Source: Aequorivita sp. UBA3180 (lineage in GTDB: Bacteria; Bacteroidota; Bacteroidia; Flavobacteriales; Flavobacteriaceae). Taken from it: DNA of 64,000 bases. This document shows positions 32,636-40,861 of this stretch, in pieces; the first letter of the stretch is position 1, and each line of letters begins with the position of its first letter. The translations under genes and the position numbers were made by a program. The notes beneath the pieces are model-generated. The model was not told the origin of the DNA, searched no databases, and saw only the letters and a program-made list of their open reading frames with translations. The DNA lies in contig DEXQ01000007.1 in the NCBI GenBank assembly GCA_002364215.1, positions 263,260 through 327,259 of the forward strand, read 5' to 3'.

Positions 32636-33559
32636 ATGAACCTTTTTTTAAACTTCAGAAATCGTAGCTTGGTGAATATTTCCCTTTCTTCGTTTGGATT
32701 GAATCCATTTTCGCTACATGTAGTGCGAGATGATATGTTGCATCCTTTTGTATCAGGCAACAAGTTCAGAAAACTGAAATACAATATCCAATTTGCCAAA
32801 GCTAACGGTTATGAAACCTTACTTACATTCGGAGGGGCTTTTTCAAATCATATCGCTGCAGTTGCAGCCGCTGGCAAAGAACTGAACTTTAAAACCATTG
32901 GAATTATTCGGGGGGAGGAGCTTGAAAGTAAAATATATGAAAACGCTACACTTTCCTTTGCTCAGGATTGTGAAATGCAGTTACATTTTATTTCGCGTGA
33001 AGCTTATAGACAGAAAACCGAAACTAAATTCATTAATCATTTAAAGGAACAGTTTGGTGATTTTTATATACTTCCCGAAGGGGGCACAAATGCTTTGGCG
33101 GTCCAAGGATGTGAGGAAATTTTGGAGGATATCTCAGAAAATGCTGATTATATATGTGTGCCTGTGGGTACTGGCGGTACTATGGCCGGACTGGTAAAAG
33201 CTTCAAGAAAAGATCAACAAATTCTTGGATTTTCGGCTTTAAAGGGAACTTTTCAATCGGAAGAAATTGGGAAATATACATCAAAAACCAATTTCTCTAT
33301 CACAGATGCGTATTGTTTTGGGGGCTATAGTAAAATAGATGTTGATTTGATACGTTTCATTAATAAGTTTAAAAGAGAAACCAATATTCCGTTGGATCCA
33401 ATCTATACCGGAAAAATGATGTTTGGCATTGTGGATCTTTTAAAAAAGGGGCATTTCAAAGAAAATAGCCGTATTTTTGCGATCCATACCGGAGGCCTGC
33501 AGGGTATTGCCGGAATGAATCAAAAGTTGAAAAAGAAAAACCTTCCTATAATTGAATAA
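32636..33559 (+). CDS. 1-aminocyclopropane-1-carboxylate deaminase / D-cysteine desulfhydrase family protein
   Basis: 307 residues from the ATG at 32636; the GTG at 32585 would add a hydrophobic stretch foreign to the family. PLP fold type II: K46 in GNKFRKLKYN is the probable Schiff-base lysine; FGGAFSNHIAA binds substrate and VGTGGTMAGL holds the PLP phosphate. Members deaminate ACC or release H2S from D-cysteine; which one cannot be told here. One base separates its stop from the glucosaminidase ATG. The order deaminase-like, glucosaminidase, hemL is one I recall from other Flavobacteriaceae. Confidence 0.87.
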   Translation: MNLFLNFRNRSLVNISLSSFGLNPFSLHVVRDDMLHPFVSGNKFRKLKYNIQFAKANGYETLLTFGGAFSNHIAAVAAAGKELNFKTIGIIRGEELESKIYENATLSFAQDCEMQLHFISREAYRQKTETKFINHLKEQFGDFYILPEGGTNALAVQGCEEILEDISENADYICVPVGTGGTMAGLVKASRKDQQILGFSALKGTFQSEEIGKYTSKTNFSITDAYCFGGYSKIDVDLIRFINKFKRETNIPLDPIYTGKMMFGIVDLLKKGHFKENSRIFAIHTGGLQGIAGMNQKLKKKNLPIIE

Positions 33560-33560
33560 A

Positions 33561-34397
33561 ATGATTGGCAGAATTACTATCCTTCTTCTTGTAGTTATCG
33601 TTTGTTTTAGCAGTTGCAAATCAAAAAAAACCGCGACTAAATATCGAAAAAAACATAATACCGAACGTGTTGTTAGGGTAAATCAAACCGTAAAGGAAAA
33701 GGATACAAAGGCAGAAGAACCAGAGGTTGTGGTAGTGCCGGTAAATATTCCCTATAGCGAACGCGTTGCAAATTATATTAATGAATACGCTCAAATTGCC
33801 AAGGAAGAAATGCTTCAGTACGGAATACCAGCGAGCATAACCCTTGCGCAGGGCATTTTAGAAAGTGGCGCTGGGGCAGGGGAACTTACTATGAAGGCCA
33901 ACAACCACTTCGGGATTAAATGCCATACAGGTTGGGAAGGAGATCGTGTATATCACGATGATGATGAACGCGGTGAATGTTTCAGAAAATACAATGACCC
34001 CAAATATTCCTATAGAGACCATTCCCTCTTTTTAACCCAGCGTAGCCGCTATCAAGATTTGTTTAAACTTAGAAAAGACGATTATAAAGGTTGGGCAAAA
34101 GGATTGAGAAAAGCAGGGTATGCCACAGATCCAAAATACCCTGACAAGCTTATAGGCATTATTGAAAGATATAATCTTACCGCTTATGATGATGAGGTTT
34201 TGGGGAGAAGGGTGAGCACCATTGACCCCGATGATTCAAAAATTGGAACTTATTCCGTCCAGGCTGGCGACACGCTTTACAGCATTTCTAGAAGATTTAA
34301 TCTTACCGTTGAAACCCTAAAAAAATACAATGGTCTAAAAAGTAATGATCTTGCAATTGGGCAGGTTCTGTACCTACATCCTGTAAAAAATCAGTAA
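33561..34397 (+). CDS. Lipoprotein glucosaminidase with LysM domain
   Basis: 278 residues from the ATG at 33561. A lipoprotein signal (VCFSSC) is followed by a basic/acidic linker, a glucosaminidase domain (about 65-205; ERVANYINEYAQIAKEEMLQYG, ITLAQGILESGAG with the catalytic Glu, ANNHFGIKCHTGWEG, SYRDHSLFL) and one C-terminal LysM (about 230-275; YSVQAGDTLYSISRRFN). It cuts peptidoglycan between GlcNAc and MurNAc, likely held in the outer or inner membrane by its lipid. Directly follows the PLP deaminase gene and precedes hemL. Length is normal. Confidence 0.9.
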   Translation: MIGRITILLLVVIVCFSSCKSKKTATKYRKKHNTERVVRVNQTVKEKDTKAEEPEVVVVPVNIPYSERVANYINEYAQIAKEEMLQYGIPASITLAQGILESGAGAGELTMKANNHFGIKCHTGWEGDRVYHDDDERGECFRKYNDPKYSYRDHSLFLTQRSRYQDLFKLRKDDYKGWAKGLRKAGYATDPKYPDKLIGIIERYNLTAYDDEVLGRRVSTIDPDDSKIGTYSVQAGDTLYSISRRFNLTVETLKKYNGLKSNDLAIGQVLYLHPVKNQ

Positions 34398-34463
34398 ATC
34401 AGTTTTAATTGGGAGTAAAAACTCAAACCTTCTTCAAAAAAAATAAAATACACATATATTAAT

Positions 34464-35753
34464 ATGAAATACCAAAGAAGCAGCGCTCTATTTGCAGCGG
34501 CGCAAAAAGTAATTCCCGGTGGCGTTAATTCTCCCGTTCGTGCTTTTAAGGCAGTGGGAGGCACGCCTATTTTTGTTGAAAATGCCAAGGGTGCTTATCT
34601 ATATGATGTTGATGGCAAAAAACTGATTGACTATATTAATTCATGGGGCCCAATGATTTTAGGGCACGCTCACGAACCTGTAGTTAATGCTGTAATTGAA
34701 AAGGCTAAGAAAGGAACATCTTTTGGAATGCCTACTGAAATAGAAACTGAAATTGCCAAACTTGCTGTTGCCATGGTGCCCAATATTGATAAGATTCGTT
34801 TCGTGAATAGCGGTACCGAAGCTTGTATGAGCGCTGTGCGGTTGGCCAGAGGCTTTACGGGCAAGGATAAAATCATAAAATTCGCGGGATGTTATCATGG
34901 TCATAGTGATTCTTTTTTAATCCAAGCTGGAAGTGGAGCCGTTACCTTTGGAAGTCCCAACAGCCCCGGTGTTACCGAAGGTACTGCAAAGGATACATTA
35001 CTCGCCATTTATAATGATTTAAAAAAGGTTGAAAAAGTAATCAAAGCGAATAAAAACGAAATTGCCTGTATCATTTTAGAACCCGTAGCCGGAAATATGG
35101 GGTGCATTCCTCCGGCAAAAGGGTTTTTGGAAGGCTTGCGAAAACTTTGTGATGAAAACAATGTCCTTTTGATTTTTGATGAAGTAATGACCGGGTTTAG
35201 ATTGGCTGCTGGCGGAGCTCAGGAATTATACAGCATAAAAGCTGATATTGTAACTTTTGGAAAAGTAATAGGAGGCGGATTACCAGTGGGAGCCTTTGCC
35301 GCAAGAGAAGAAATTATGAATCATTTAGCACCTATTGGACCAGTATATCAAGCGGGAACCTTAAGTGGAAATCCGCTGGCGATGGCTGCCGGATTGGCGA
35401 TGCTAAAGGAACTGAATAAGAACAGAGATATTTACGATTCAATAAACAAGAAGACTGAATATTTGCATAAAGGGCTGGAGGCTGCGCTCAATTCTGAAGG
35501 GATAAAGTTTACAATTAATCGGGTTGGGTCAATGATTTCTGTCCATTTTTCTGATATGCCAGTGACCGATTTTGAATCTGCAGCAGCTGCTAACAATGAA
35601 AATTTTAAAAGGTTTTTCCACGGTTTGCTTAATGAAGGCGTTTATATTGCACCCAGTGCTTTTGAAACTTGGTTTATTTGTGATGCGTTAAGCTACGAAG
35701 ATTTGGATGTTACTATTGCTGCTTGTGGAAAAGTAGCAAAGAATCTTAATTAA
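34464..35753 (+). CDS. hemL: Glutamate-1-semialdehyde 2,1-aminomutase
   Basis: 429 residues. HemL turns glutamate-1-semialdehyde into 5-aminolevulinate, the second step of the C5 haem pathway. The PLP lysine is K267 (TFGKVIGGG) with D239 (IFDEVMTGF); VIPGGVNSPVRAFKAVGG, NSGTEACMSAVRLAR and CYHGHSD are canonical. The start at 34464 is followed by no alternative Met. Follows the glucosaminidase by 66 bases, perhaps on its own transcript. A palindromic terminator lies 50 bases beyond. Confidence 0.97.
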   Translation: MKYQRSSALFAAAQKVIPGGVNSPVRAFKAVGGTPIFVENAKGAYLYDVDGKKLIDYINSWGPMILGHAHEPVVNAVIEKAKKGTSFGMPTEIETEIAKLAVAMVPNIDKIRFVNSGTEACMSAVRLARGFTGKDKIIKFAGCYHGHSDSFLIQAGSGAVTFGSPNSPGVTEGTAKDTLLAIYNDLKKVEKVIKANKNEIACIILEPVAGNMGCIPPAKGFLEGLRKLCDENNVLLIFDEVMTGFRLAAGGAQELYSIKADIVTFGKVIGGGLPVGAFAAREEIMNHLAPIGPVYQAGTLSGNPLAMAAGLAMLKELNKNRDIYDSINKKTEYLHKGLEAALNSEGIKFTINRVGSMISVHFSDMPVTDFESAAAANNENFKRFFHGLLNEGVYIAPSAFETWFICDALSYEDLDVTIAACGKVAKNLN

Positions 35754-35803
35754 AAAAAACATAGATCCAGGGCACGCATTTGATAATTTTTAAAATTTCA
35801 TAT

Positions 35804-35840
35804 GAAAAAAAAGGCCCTTTCTAAATTTAGAAAGGGCCTT
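35804..35840. terminator. Palindromic terminator between hemL and the Spy-like gene
   Basis: A perfect 15-bp inverted repeat (AAGGCCCTTTCTAAA and its complement, 35811-35840) preceded by an A run that is a T run on the minus strand. It serves the minus gene at 35862 strongly and hemL weakly. The core resembles the terminator at 1544-1573. Confidence 0.85.
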
Positions 35841-35861
35841 GGTTTTAAATATAATTAATCA

Positions 35862-36209
35862 CTAATTATTCATTTTAAGCCATTTGGAGTATTGATCATC
35901 AGTAAGCGTTTTTTTCATCGCATCTTTTAACTGAGCATCAATTTTTTTCTTTTCTGCTATTACTGCTGCGCTTGAAGCGTCTTTTCCATCCACATTTTTT
36001 TGATAGCCAACTTGTTTTGCTACCAAGGCTCTAAAGATGGTACGGCTTTGATCGCCAGAAAGGTCTAGGGCTTCGGTGAGCTTTGCGGCTTCTGTTTTGG
36101 CTATTACTTCTGGTCTGCTTTGATCCTGGGATAGCTGCTGGGCTGAGGTTGTTTGAACACCCAAAAGCATTGTTACTGCAAATGCAAATACTGTTAGTAG
36201 GTTTTTCAT
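35862..36209 (-). CDS. Secreted small helical protein, Spy/CpxP-like (weak)
   Basis: 115 residues. Signal peptide (TTSAQ), then mostly helix with LTEALDLSGDQSRTIFRALVAKQ and the C-terminal LTDDQYSKWLKMNN, which matches the LTxxQ pattern of Spy/CpxP periplasmic chaperones. It is half the usual length (Spy is about 160). A second such gene lies at 36304-36732, in the same orientation, 95 bases upstream. Likely a stress-related periplasmic protein; not proven. Confidence 0.65.
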   Translation of the reverse strand: MKNLLTVFAFAVTMLLGVQTTSAQQLSQDQSRPEVIAKTEAAKLTEALDLSGDQSRTIFRALVAKQVGYQKNVDGKDASSAAVIAEKKKIDAQLKDAMKKTLTDDQYSKWLKMNN

Positions 36210-36303
36210 TGTTTTAATTTTTGTTTTTACAAGTTACTAATGTAACCAATTTGTCTATAATTAAAACAACAATTGCGCCAAAAAAATGCTTTTTAAGGTT
36301 TTA

Positions 36304-36732
36304 CTAATCTTCGCTGCGTTTTTCTTTTCTCTTTTTATTCTTGAACCGGCGCTCTTGGCGTTGCTTTCCATTTTCCCATTTGGTGAATTGTTCCTCGGTA
36401 AGTATCTTTTTCATTTCCTTTTTCATGGCTATTCGTCTGTCAAGCATTGTGTTTTTGGCCTCAAATTTTTGTGCGTCTGTCATTTCTTTTCTGTTCTCGG
36501 GGCGTTCGGGCTTATTCTTTTCCATGTCCAACAGTAGTTGGTTTACTTGGGCTTGTTGGGTCTCGTTTAAGTTTAAATCGAGGGTCATTTTTTTGGCATG
36601 CAATTCAGCGCGTTGTTCGGGGGTTAGGTTTTCCCTTAGCTGACTGCGGTTTTCCTTTCTGTCCTGATTTTTGTTCTGTGCGGTTATGGCGAAGGTGGTA
36701 AGCGCCATAAAGATTATCATTGCTTTTTTCAT
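36304..36732 (-). CDS. Spy/CpxP-like periplasmic protein
   Basis: 142 residues from the ATG at 36732 (a GTG precedes it by one codon). Signal peptide (FAITAQ), then a charged helical body with two LTxxQ-type motifs, LTPEQRAELHAKKM (about 37-50) and LTEEQFTKWENGKQ (about 111-124). The C-terminus is very basic (RRFKNKKRKEKR). Such proteins are periplasmic chaperones or repressors of an envelope-stress kinase; no kinase is adjacent. Paralogue-like to 35862-36209. Confidence 0.72.
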   Translation of the reverse strand: MKKAMIIFMALTTFAITAQNKNQDRKENRSQLRENLTPEQRAELHAKKMTLDLNLNETQQAQVNQLLLDMEKNKPERPENRKEMTDAQKFEAKNTMLDRRIAMKKEMKKILTEEQFTKWENGKQRQERRFKNKKRKEKRSED

Positions 36733-37153
36733 CACTTTGTATTTTTTATTGTTTACTGTAAGTATGACGCGGGAATTTGGAAATGGTTTAATGGGGGGTG
36801 TGAGGTGTGAGATGTAAGTCCTGATATTTAATTTCTTGACTATTTAAAGTGAATGGTAAGGAGGAATAAGTATTTGTTTTTAGTTTTCATTAAAGTGTGC
36901 TTTGAAAAGTTTGTTTTGCTCACTGAAAGGTGTGTTTGACTAAGTGGTTATTGCGGGCAGTGGAGTGTTTTTTTAATTTTAGGTAACTAGTTTAAAAGAT
37001 TATATACCACCGCTCACGTTTCTGGCAGGGATGTCAGGCCCCTTATGCCAAAAAGGAGGAAAAAAGTGCAGGCGGTGGTTTCTAACTTTATAAATGAGTT
37101 GGGCCACCTCAACGGTAGCCCAATTATGAAATTAGTATGTATTTAAGCAAGGT
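36733..37153. other. 421-bp intergenic region holding a structured element
   Basis: No reading frame of note. It holds a G/T-rich stretch (36780-36980), an unusually GC-rich structured block at 37006-37079, and a small hairpin TTGGGC..GCCCAA (37098-37122) just after lysS, which may be its terminator on the minus strand though the T run is poor. Confidence 0.6.
37006..37079. repeat. 74-bp element with 8-bp terminal inverted repeats
   Basis: ACCACCGC (37006-37013) and GCGGTGGT (37072-37079) are exact complements; inside, TGGCA (37023-37027) pairs with TGCCA (37046-37050) and GGG with CCC. GC content is far above the surroundings. It could be a small mobile or REP-like element or a structured RNA. 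No transposase is near. Confidence 0.45.
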
Positions 37154-38845
37154 TTATAAAACCGAAACCATCAAATTATCATCAGTCTTTTCAACCTTCG
37201 CAACCTTTGAAGCGGTCAATCCTTTTATGGCCTTATCCCACTTTTTATTGCTTAATCCGCTTTGTGCTTTTAGTACTTCCAAAGCGATGGGTGAGTTGGC
37301 TTTTAAAAGTGTGTAAACTGCTTTTTCGTCCTCGGTCATTTCCACCTTTTTCTTTTCGGGGCGCATTTGCGGGAAGAAAAGTACTTCCTGTATGGAAGGA
37401 TTGTTGGTCAAAAACATAACCAAACGGTCCATCCCGATGCCCATACCGCTGGTGGGGGGCATGCCGTATTCCAAAGCTCGAAGAAAATCGTAATCTATAA
37501 ATGCCGTTGCTTCGTCATCGCCTCTGTCGGCCAATTTTAGTTGGGCCTCAAAACGTTCGCGTTGGTCTATTGGGTCGTTCAATTCGCTATATGCGTTTGC
37601 TATTTCCTTGCCGCAGACCATTAGCTCAAAACGTTCGGTAAGTTCAGGATTGTCGCGGTGTTCTTTGCAGAGTGGACTCATTTCCTTAGGATAATCTGTA
37701 ATAAAGGTTGGCTGAATGTAATTGCCCTCGCACTTTTCGCCGAAAATTTCATCAATCAGTTTTCCTTTGCCCATAGTATCATCCACAGGAATTTTCATAT
37801 CCAAAGCTGCCTTTCGGATTTCGTCCTCACTTTTTCCAGTGATATCAAAACCTGTAAAATGCTTTATTGACTCTGCCATAGTTACCCTTGGGTAGGGTGC
37901 TTTAAAGTCTATTTCGTGTTTTCCGAAGGTTGCTTTTGTTGTGCCGTTTACTTCCAGTGCACAGAACTCCAGCAATTGCTCGCAAAAATCCATCATCCAG
38001 TTGTAATCCTTATAGGAAACGTAAATTTCCATGGCGGTGAATTCTGGGTTGTGGGTGCGGTCCATGCCTTCGTTTCTGAAGTTTTTGGAGAATTCATATA
38101 CGCCGTCAAAACCACCAACGATCAATCTTTTTAAATACAATTCATTTGCAATTCGCATATACAAAGGAATGTCCAATGAGTTGTGGTGCGTAATAAAAGG
38201 TCGCGCCGCGGCACCACCTGGAATGGGTTGCAAAATTGGGGTTTCCACTTCAAAATAGCCGCGCTCGTTAAAGAAAGTTCGCATGGCGTTGAAAAGTTTG
38301 GTTCGCTTTACGAATATTTCCTTTACATGTGGGTTTACTACCAAATCTGCATAACGCTGGCGGTAGCGCTGTTCGGGGTCGGTAAAGGCGTCGTGTACCT
38401 TGCCCTCGGCATCAACCCGTGGCTGTGGCAACGGTTTTAAAGCTTTGCTAAGTAAGGTGAAATTTTTTACCATTACGGTTTTTTCACCTACTTGGGTTTT
38501 GAATAGTTCGCCTTCAATGCCTATAAAATCGCCTATGTCCAGCAGTTTTTTATAGACTTCATTATAAAGGGTTTTGTCTTCGCCTGTACAGATTTCATCA
38601 CGGTTAAAATACACCTGTATACGGCCATCTGCATCCTGAAGTTCGGCAAAAGAAGCTTTTCCTTGAATTCTTCGGGACATCAATCTGCCGGCGATCACTA
38701 CCTTTTTTCCTTCCTCGAAATTCTCTTTTATTTTTTTTGAAGTATCGGTAACGGGGTACAGGTCTGCGGGGTAGGGATTAATGCCCATATTGCGCAGTTG
38801 TTGTAGTTTTTCTCTTCGGATGATTTCCAGTTCAGACAGTTGCAT
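37154..38845 (-). CDS. lysS: Lysyl-tRNA synthetase, class II, with C-terminal extension
   Basis: 563 residues. It charges tRNA-Lys. An N-terminal OB fold (VVIAGRLMSRRIQGKASFAELQD) is followed by the class II core: motif 1 (FEVETPILQPIPGGAAARPF), motif 2 (NFRNEGMDRTHNPEFT), motif 3 (GMGIGMDRLVMFLTN). About 65 residues follow RPEKKK, where the E. coli enzyme ends; they look like a helical or winged-helix tail (TEDEKAVYTLLKANSP, VLKAQSGLSNKKWDKAIKGL), seen in Bacteroidetes homologues. A minus-strand -7 box (TATCTTTG) lies 26 bases upstream. Confidence 0.96.
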   Translation of the reverse strand: MQLSELEIIRREKLQQLRNMGINPYPADLYPVTDTSKKIKENFEEGKKVVIAGRLMSRRIQGKASFAELQDADGRIQVYFNRDEICTGEDKTLYNEVYKKLLDIGDFIGIEGELFKTQVGEKTVMVKNFTLLSKALKPLPQPRVDAEGKVHDAFTDPEQRYRQRYADLVVNPHVKEIFVKRTKLFNAMRTFFNERGYFEVETPILQPIPGGAAARPFITHHNSLDIPLYMRIANELYLKRLIVGGFDGVYEFSKNFRNEGMDRTHNPEFTAMEIYVSYKDYNWMMDFCEQLLEFCALEVNGTTKATFGKHEIDFKAPYPRVTMAESIKHFTGFDITGKSEDEIRKAALDMKIPVDDTMGKGKLIDEIFGEKCEGNYIQPTFITDYPKEMSPLCKEHRDNPELTERFELMVCGKEIANAYSELNDPIDQRERFEAQLKLADRGDDEATAFIDYDFLRALEYGMPPTSGMGIGMDRLVMFLTNNPSIQEVLFFPQMRPEKKKVEMTEDEKAVYTLLKANSPIALEVLKAQSGLSNKKWDKAIKGLTASKVAKVEKTDDNLMVSVL

Positions 38846-38870
38846 ACAATAGTTTCTAAAAATAAGTTTG

Positions 38871-38878
38871 CAAAGATA
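38871..38878 (-). promoter_or_regulatory. -7 element of lysS
   Basis: CAAAGATA on the plus strand is TATCTTTG on the minus strand, fitting TAnnTTTG, with transcription starting near 38865. The bases above it (38889-38966) are degenerate TACGAAATACGAAGT-type repeats, so a -33 box is not identifiable. Confidence 0.5.
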
Positions 38879-38888
38879 GGTAATTGAA

Positions 38889-38966
38889 GTACGAAATACG
38901 AAGTGGGAAATACGAAATTATGGAGTTTGTGGATACAAATAACGAAGTGCGATTTACGAGGTGTGA
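38889..38966. repeat. Degenerate TACGAAnT repeats between lysS and the Pmp3 gene
   Basis: Several imperfect copies of TACGAAATACGAAG-like units of 8-16 bp. No coding capacity. Similar low-complexity intergenic units are common in this kind of genome. Confidence 0.45.
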
Positions 38967-39028
38967 GTATGATTTACTAATTCTTAAATCACTAATTAAC
39001 TAAGTCTGAAAATAACGAATATAAATTG

Positions 39029-39036
39029 TAGCTTTG
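39029..39036 (+). promoter_or_regulatory. -7 element of the Pmp3/YqaE gene
   Basis: TAGCTTTG fits TAnnTTTG and ends 5 bases before the ATG at 39042, suggesting a leaderless or very short leader transcript. No -33 box is clear. Confidence 0.45.
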
Positions 39037-39041
39037 TTTCT

Positions 39042-39200
39042 ATGAGTTTATGGCGCGTTCTGCTTGCAATCCTTTTTCCGCCCCTTGCCGTAATTGGTAA
39101 AGGCTGTGGTTCTGTACTAATTGTTTTTATACTTACCGTTTGCGGGTGGATTCCTGGCGTAATTGCTGCCCTAATTATTTTAAACAACCCAAATAGATAG
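39042..39200 (+). CDS. YqaE/Pmp3 family small membrane protein
   Basis: 52 residues, MSLWRVLLAILFPPLAVIGK, then a Gly-Cys turn and a second hydrophobic helix containing CGWIPGVIAALIIL and the end NNPNR. Two transmembrane helices joined by a short GKGC loop with the conserved FPPLAV and WIPG motifs identify the Pmp3/YqaE (UPF0057) family, which helps keep membrane potential under salt or cold stress. It lies 4 bases before the lipoprotein gene at 39205, so the two are probably co-transcribed. Confidence 0.88.
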   Translation: MSLWRVLLAILFPPLAVIGKGCGSVLIVFILTVCGWIPGVIAALIILNNPNR

Positions 39201-39204
39201 ACCG

Positions 39205-39945
39205 ATGATACTAAAATTACTAGCTCTTTTTACTATAGCCCTTACTTTGGTAAGCTGTCAATTTACCGAAACAATGATTATGAACGAAGATGGTAGCGGC
39301 ACTATGGCCGTGGAGGTCAATCTGAACGAAATGATGGCCTTTGGGGGATCTGCCCTTACTGATTCCATGAGTGTGAAAATGGATACTATTATAGCTATGA
39401 AACAGTTCTTGGAAGCGAAAAAAGACAGTATCTCCAAACTTTCAAAAACGGAGCAGGATAAACTGAAAAAGCTGGAGAACTTTAATATCCATATGAAGAT
39501 GGATACGGAATCTTCTGAAATGGTTTACGATATTTCAACAAATTTTAAAGATATAAGCGAGGCTAACGATATTTTGAATGGGCTAGAACAGGCAAGCAAT
39601 GTAATGCCCAATCCAGATTCCAACACCGAAATAAAGAAAGAGGAGGATTCACCAGAGGTTGTGGGTGTTAATTATACTTTCAAAAAAGGTGTTTTTAAAC
39701 GCGACGCCTATATAAAAGATAAAAAACTTCACCAGCAGCAAGTGGATAGTATGAAACAGGCCGAAGCTTTTATGAGTGGATCTAATTATACGTTGAAATA
39801 TACTTTTCCGAAGAAAATAAAGAAAACATCCAATCCCGAGGCCACTTTTTCGGCCGACGGGAAAACGGTGATCCTACAACAACCCTTTATGGAATATTTT
39901 AAGAACCCGGATGTGCTGGATTTGGAGGTGGTTTTGGAAAAGTAG
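39205..39945 (+). CDS. Lipoprotein of unknown function (LppM-like N-terminus)
   Basis: 246 residues. Lipobox LVSC (Cys18), then MIMNEDGSGTMAVEVNLNEM, a beta-hairpin start reminiscent of LppM-type lipoproteins, a long helical stretch (about 55-95, KQFLEAKKDSISKLSKTEQDKLKKLE), VVGVNYTFKKGVFKRDAY and a C-terminal strand-rich part (LKYTFPKKIKKTSNPEATFS). No catalytic motif. Located 4 bases after the Pmp3 gene. Envelope location; function unknown. Confidence 0.75.
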   Translation: MILKLLALFTIALTLVSCQFTETMIMNEDGSGTMAVEVNLNEMMAFGGSALTDSMSVKMDTIIAMKQFLEAKKDSISKLSKTEQDKLKKLENFNIHMKMDTESSEMVYDISTNFKDISEANDILNGLEQASNVMPNPDSNTEIKKEEDSPEVVGVNYTFKKGVFKRDAYIKDKKLHQQQVDSMKQAEAFMSGSNYTLKYTFPKKIKKTSNPEATFSADGKTVILQQPFMEYFKNPDVLDLEVVLEK

Positions 39946-40000
39946 CAGACTTCGGCAACGTATTTGTATATTAAGTAATACTAACATAAAACTTAACACT

Positions 40001-40540
40001 ATGAAAGCATTTTATTTTTTAATTCCACTACTGATGATAAACGCGTGCAAAACGCAGACGGGCACAGTAACCTCAACGGAAAAAACTTCTACCATGGGAC
40101 AATTAAATGAACGTGTAACCGGTTGTCCTGAAGAAGGCAATTGCACTGTGAAAATTCATAAAAACAGTCACCTTACTATAAAGGTAGATGGAACAGGAGC
40201 TATTTATCCAGAAATGGTTGCCGGAAAGAACACTGTTGTTGTATATACGTATTTAAAAGAAGGTCCCGAAGGAACGGCCGATGGCAACTATTCTGAAACA
40301 ATTCATTTTGAAATACCCGCTGCGGTTGAAAATGTTAGCAAGGTAAACGCTGCATTAAGCGATGTGAAAATGCTGTACGGCAAGCATTGTTTTTGTAAGG
40401 GAGAAGCAGGTTATTACCCAATAAGCAATGGAGAGTTATCTGTTTCTACAAATGATAAAACCCTTACGTTTAACCTAAATTTTAAGGTGGAAAAAACTTC
40501 GCAGGTAATTTCAAATATCTCAGAAACGGTTAAACTATGA
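40001..40540 (+). CDS. Lipoprotein of unknown function
   Basis: 179 residues from the ATG at 40001, which gives the lipoprotein signal MKAFYFLIPLLMINAC (Cys16); the longer frame to 39911 lies inside the previous gene. The body shows RVTGCPEEGNCTVKI (a Cys pair), HLTIKVDGTGAIYPEMVAG, HFEIPAAVE and a YGKHCFCKGEAGYY block with two more Cys, suggesting disulfides. Beta-rich. I recognise no family. A terminator follows after 85 bases. Confidence 0.72.
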   Translation: MKAFYFLIPLLMINACKTQTGTVTSTEKTSTMGQLNERVTGCPEEGNCTVKIHKNSHLTIKVDGTGAIYPEMVAGKNTVVVYTYLKEGPEGTADGNYSETIHFEIPAAVENVSKVNAALSDVKMLYGKHCFCKGEAGYYPISNGELSVSTNDKTLTFNLNFKVEKTSQVISNISETVKL

Positions 40541-40625
40541 TGAGGTAGTATTTAGGCTATAGCCGGTAGTCAATAATTTTTTGAAAGCGGCGATTTCTAT
40601 TACTTAAACTCAAATAATTAGACTG

Positions 40626-40655
40626 AAAAGACCTGTTAACTACGGGTCTTTTTTC
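40626..40655 (+). terminator. Terminator of the lipoprotein gene at 40001
   Basis: AAAAGACC (40626-40633) / GGTCTTTT (40645-40652) stem, 11-nt loop, T run. Confidence 0.75.
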
Positions 40656-40788
40656 TTTTCAGGATTTAGATAAACAGAATTTACATCCCGAACCAATCTT
40701 TATTTCAAAAGCTTCCTTAAAACCCGGTTTATTAACGAGGATGATTTCAGTGTAACCTTTTAAAGAGGCTGTCTGTAAAAACTCTACT

Positions 40789-40840
40789 AAAAAAAGAAAG
40801 AGAAAAGAACAGGAAATAATCCTGTCTTTTCTCTTTTTTT
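40789..40840 (-). terminator. Terminator of the metzincin gene
   Basis: A 16-bp stem with one bulged A (40797-40813 with 40821-40836) and a 7-nt loop; on the minus strand a run of seven T (40795-40789) follows. 20 bases after the stop of the protease gene. Confidence 0.85.
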
Positions 40841-40861
40841 TTAAGTTCTTAATTCAGGAAC

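Larger units (their letters stand above)
40541..40861. other. 321-bp intergenic region with two terminators
   Basis: Between convergent genes. It holds the terminators at 40626-40655 and 40789-40840 and about 130 bases of AT-rich sequence in which I see neither a gene nor a promoter. Confidence 0.7.

Noticed and set aside
37098..37122. Hairpin TTGGGC..GCCCAA as a riboswitch-like structure
   Set aside because: It is short, lies after the lysS stop and is better explained as a weak terminator.
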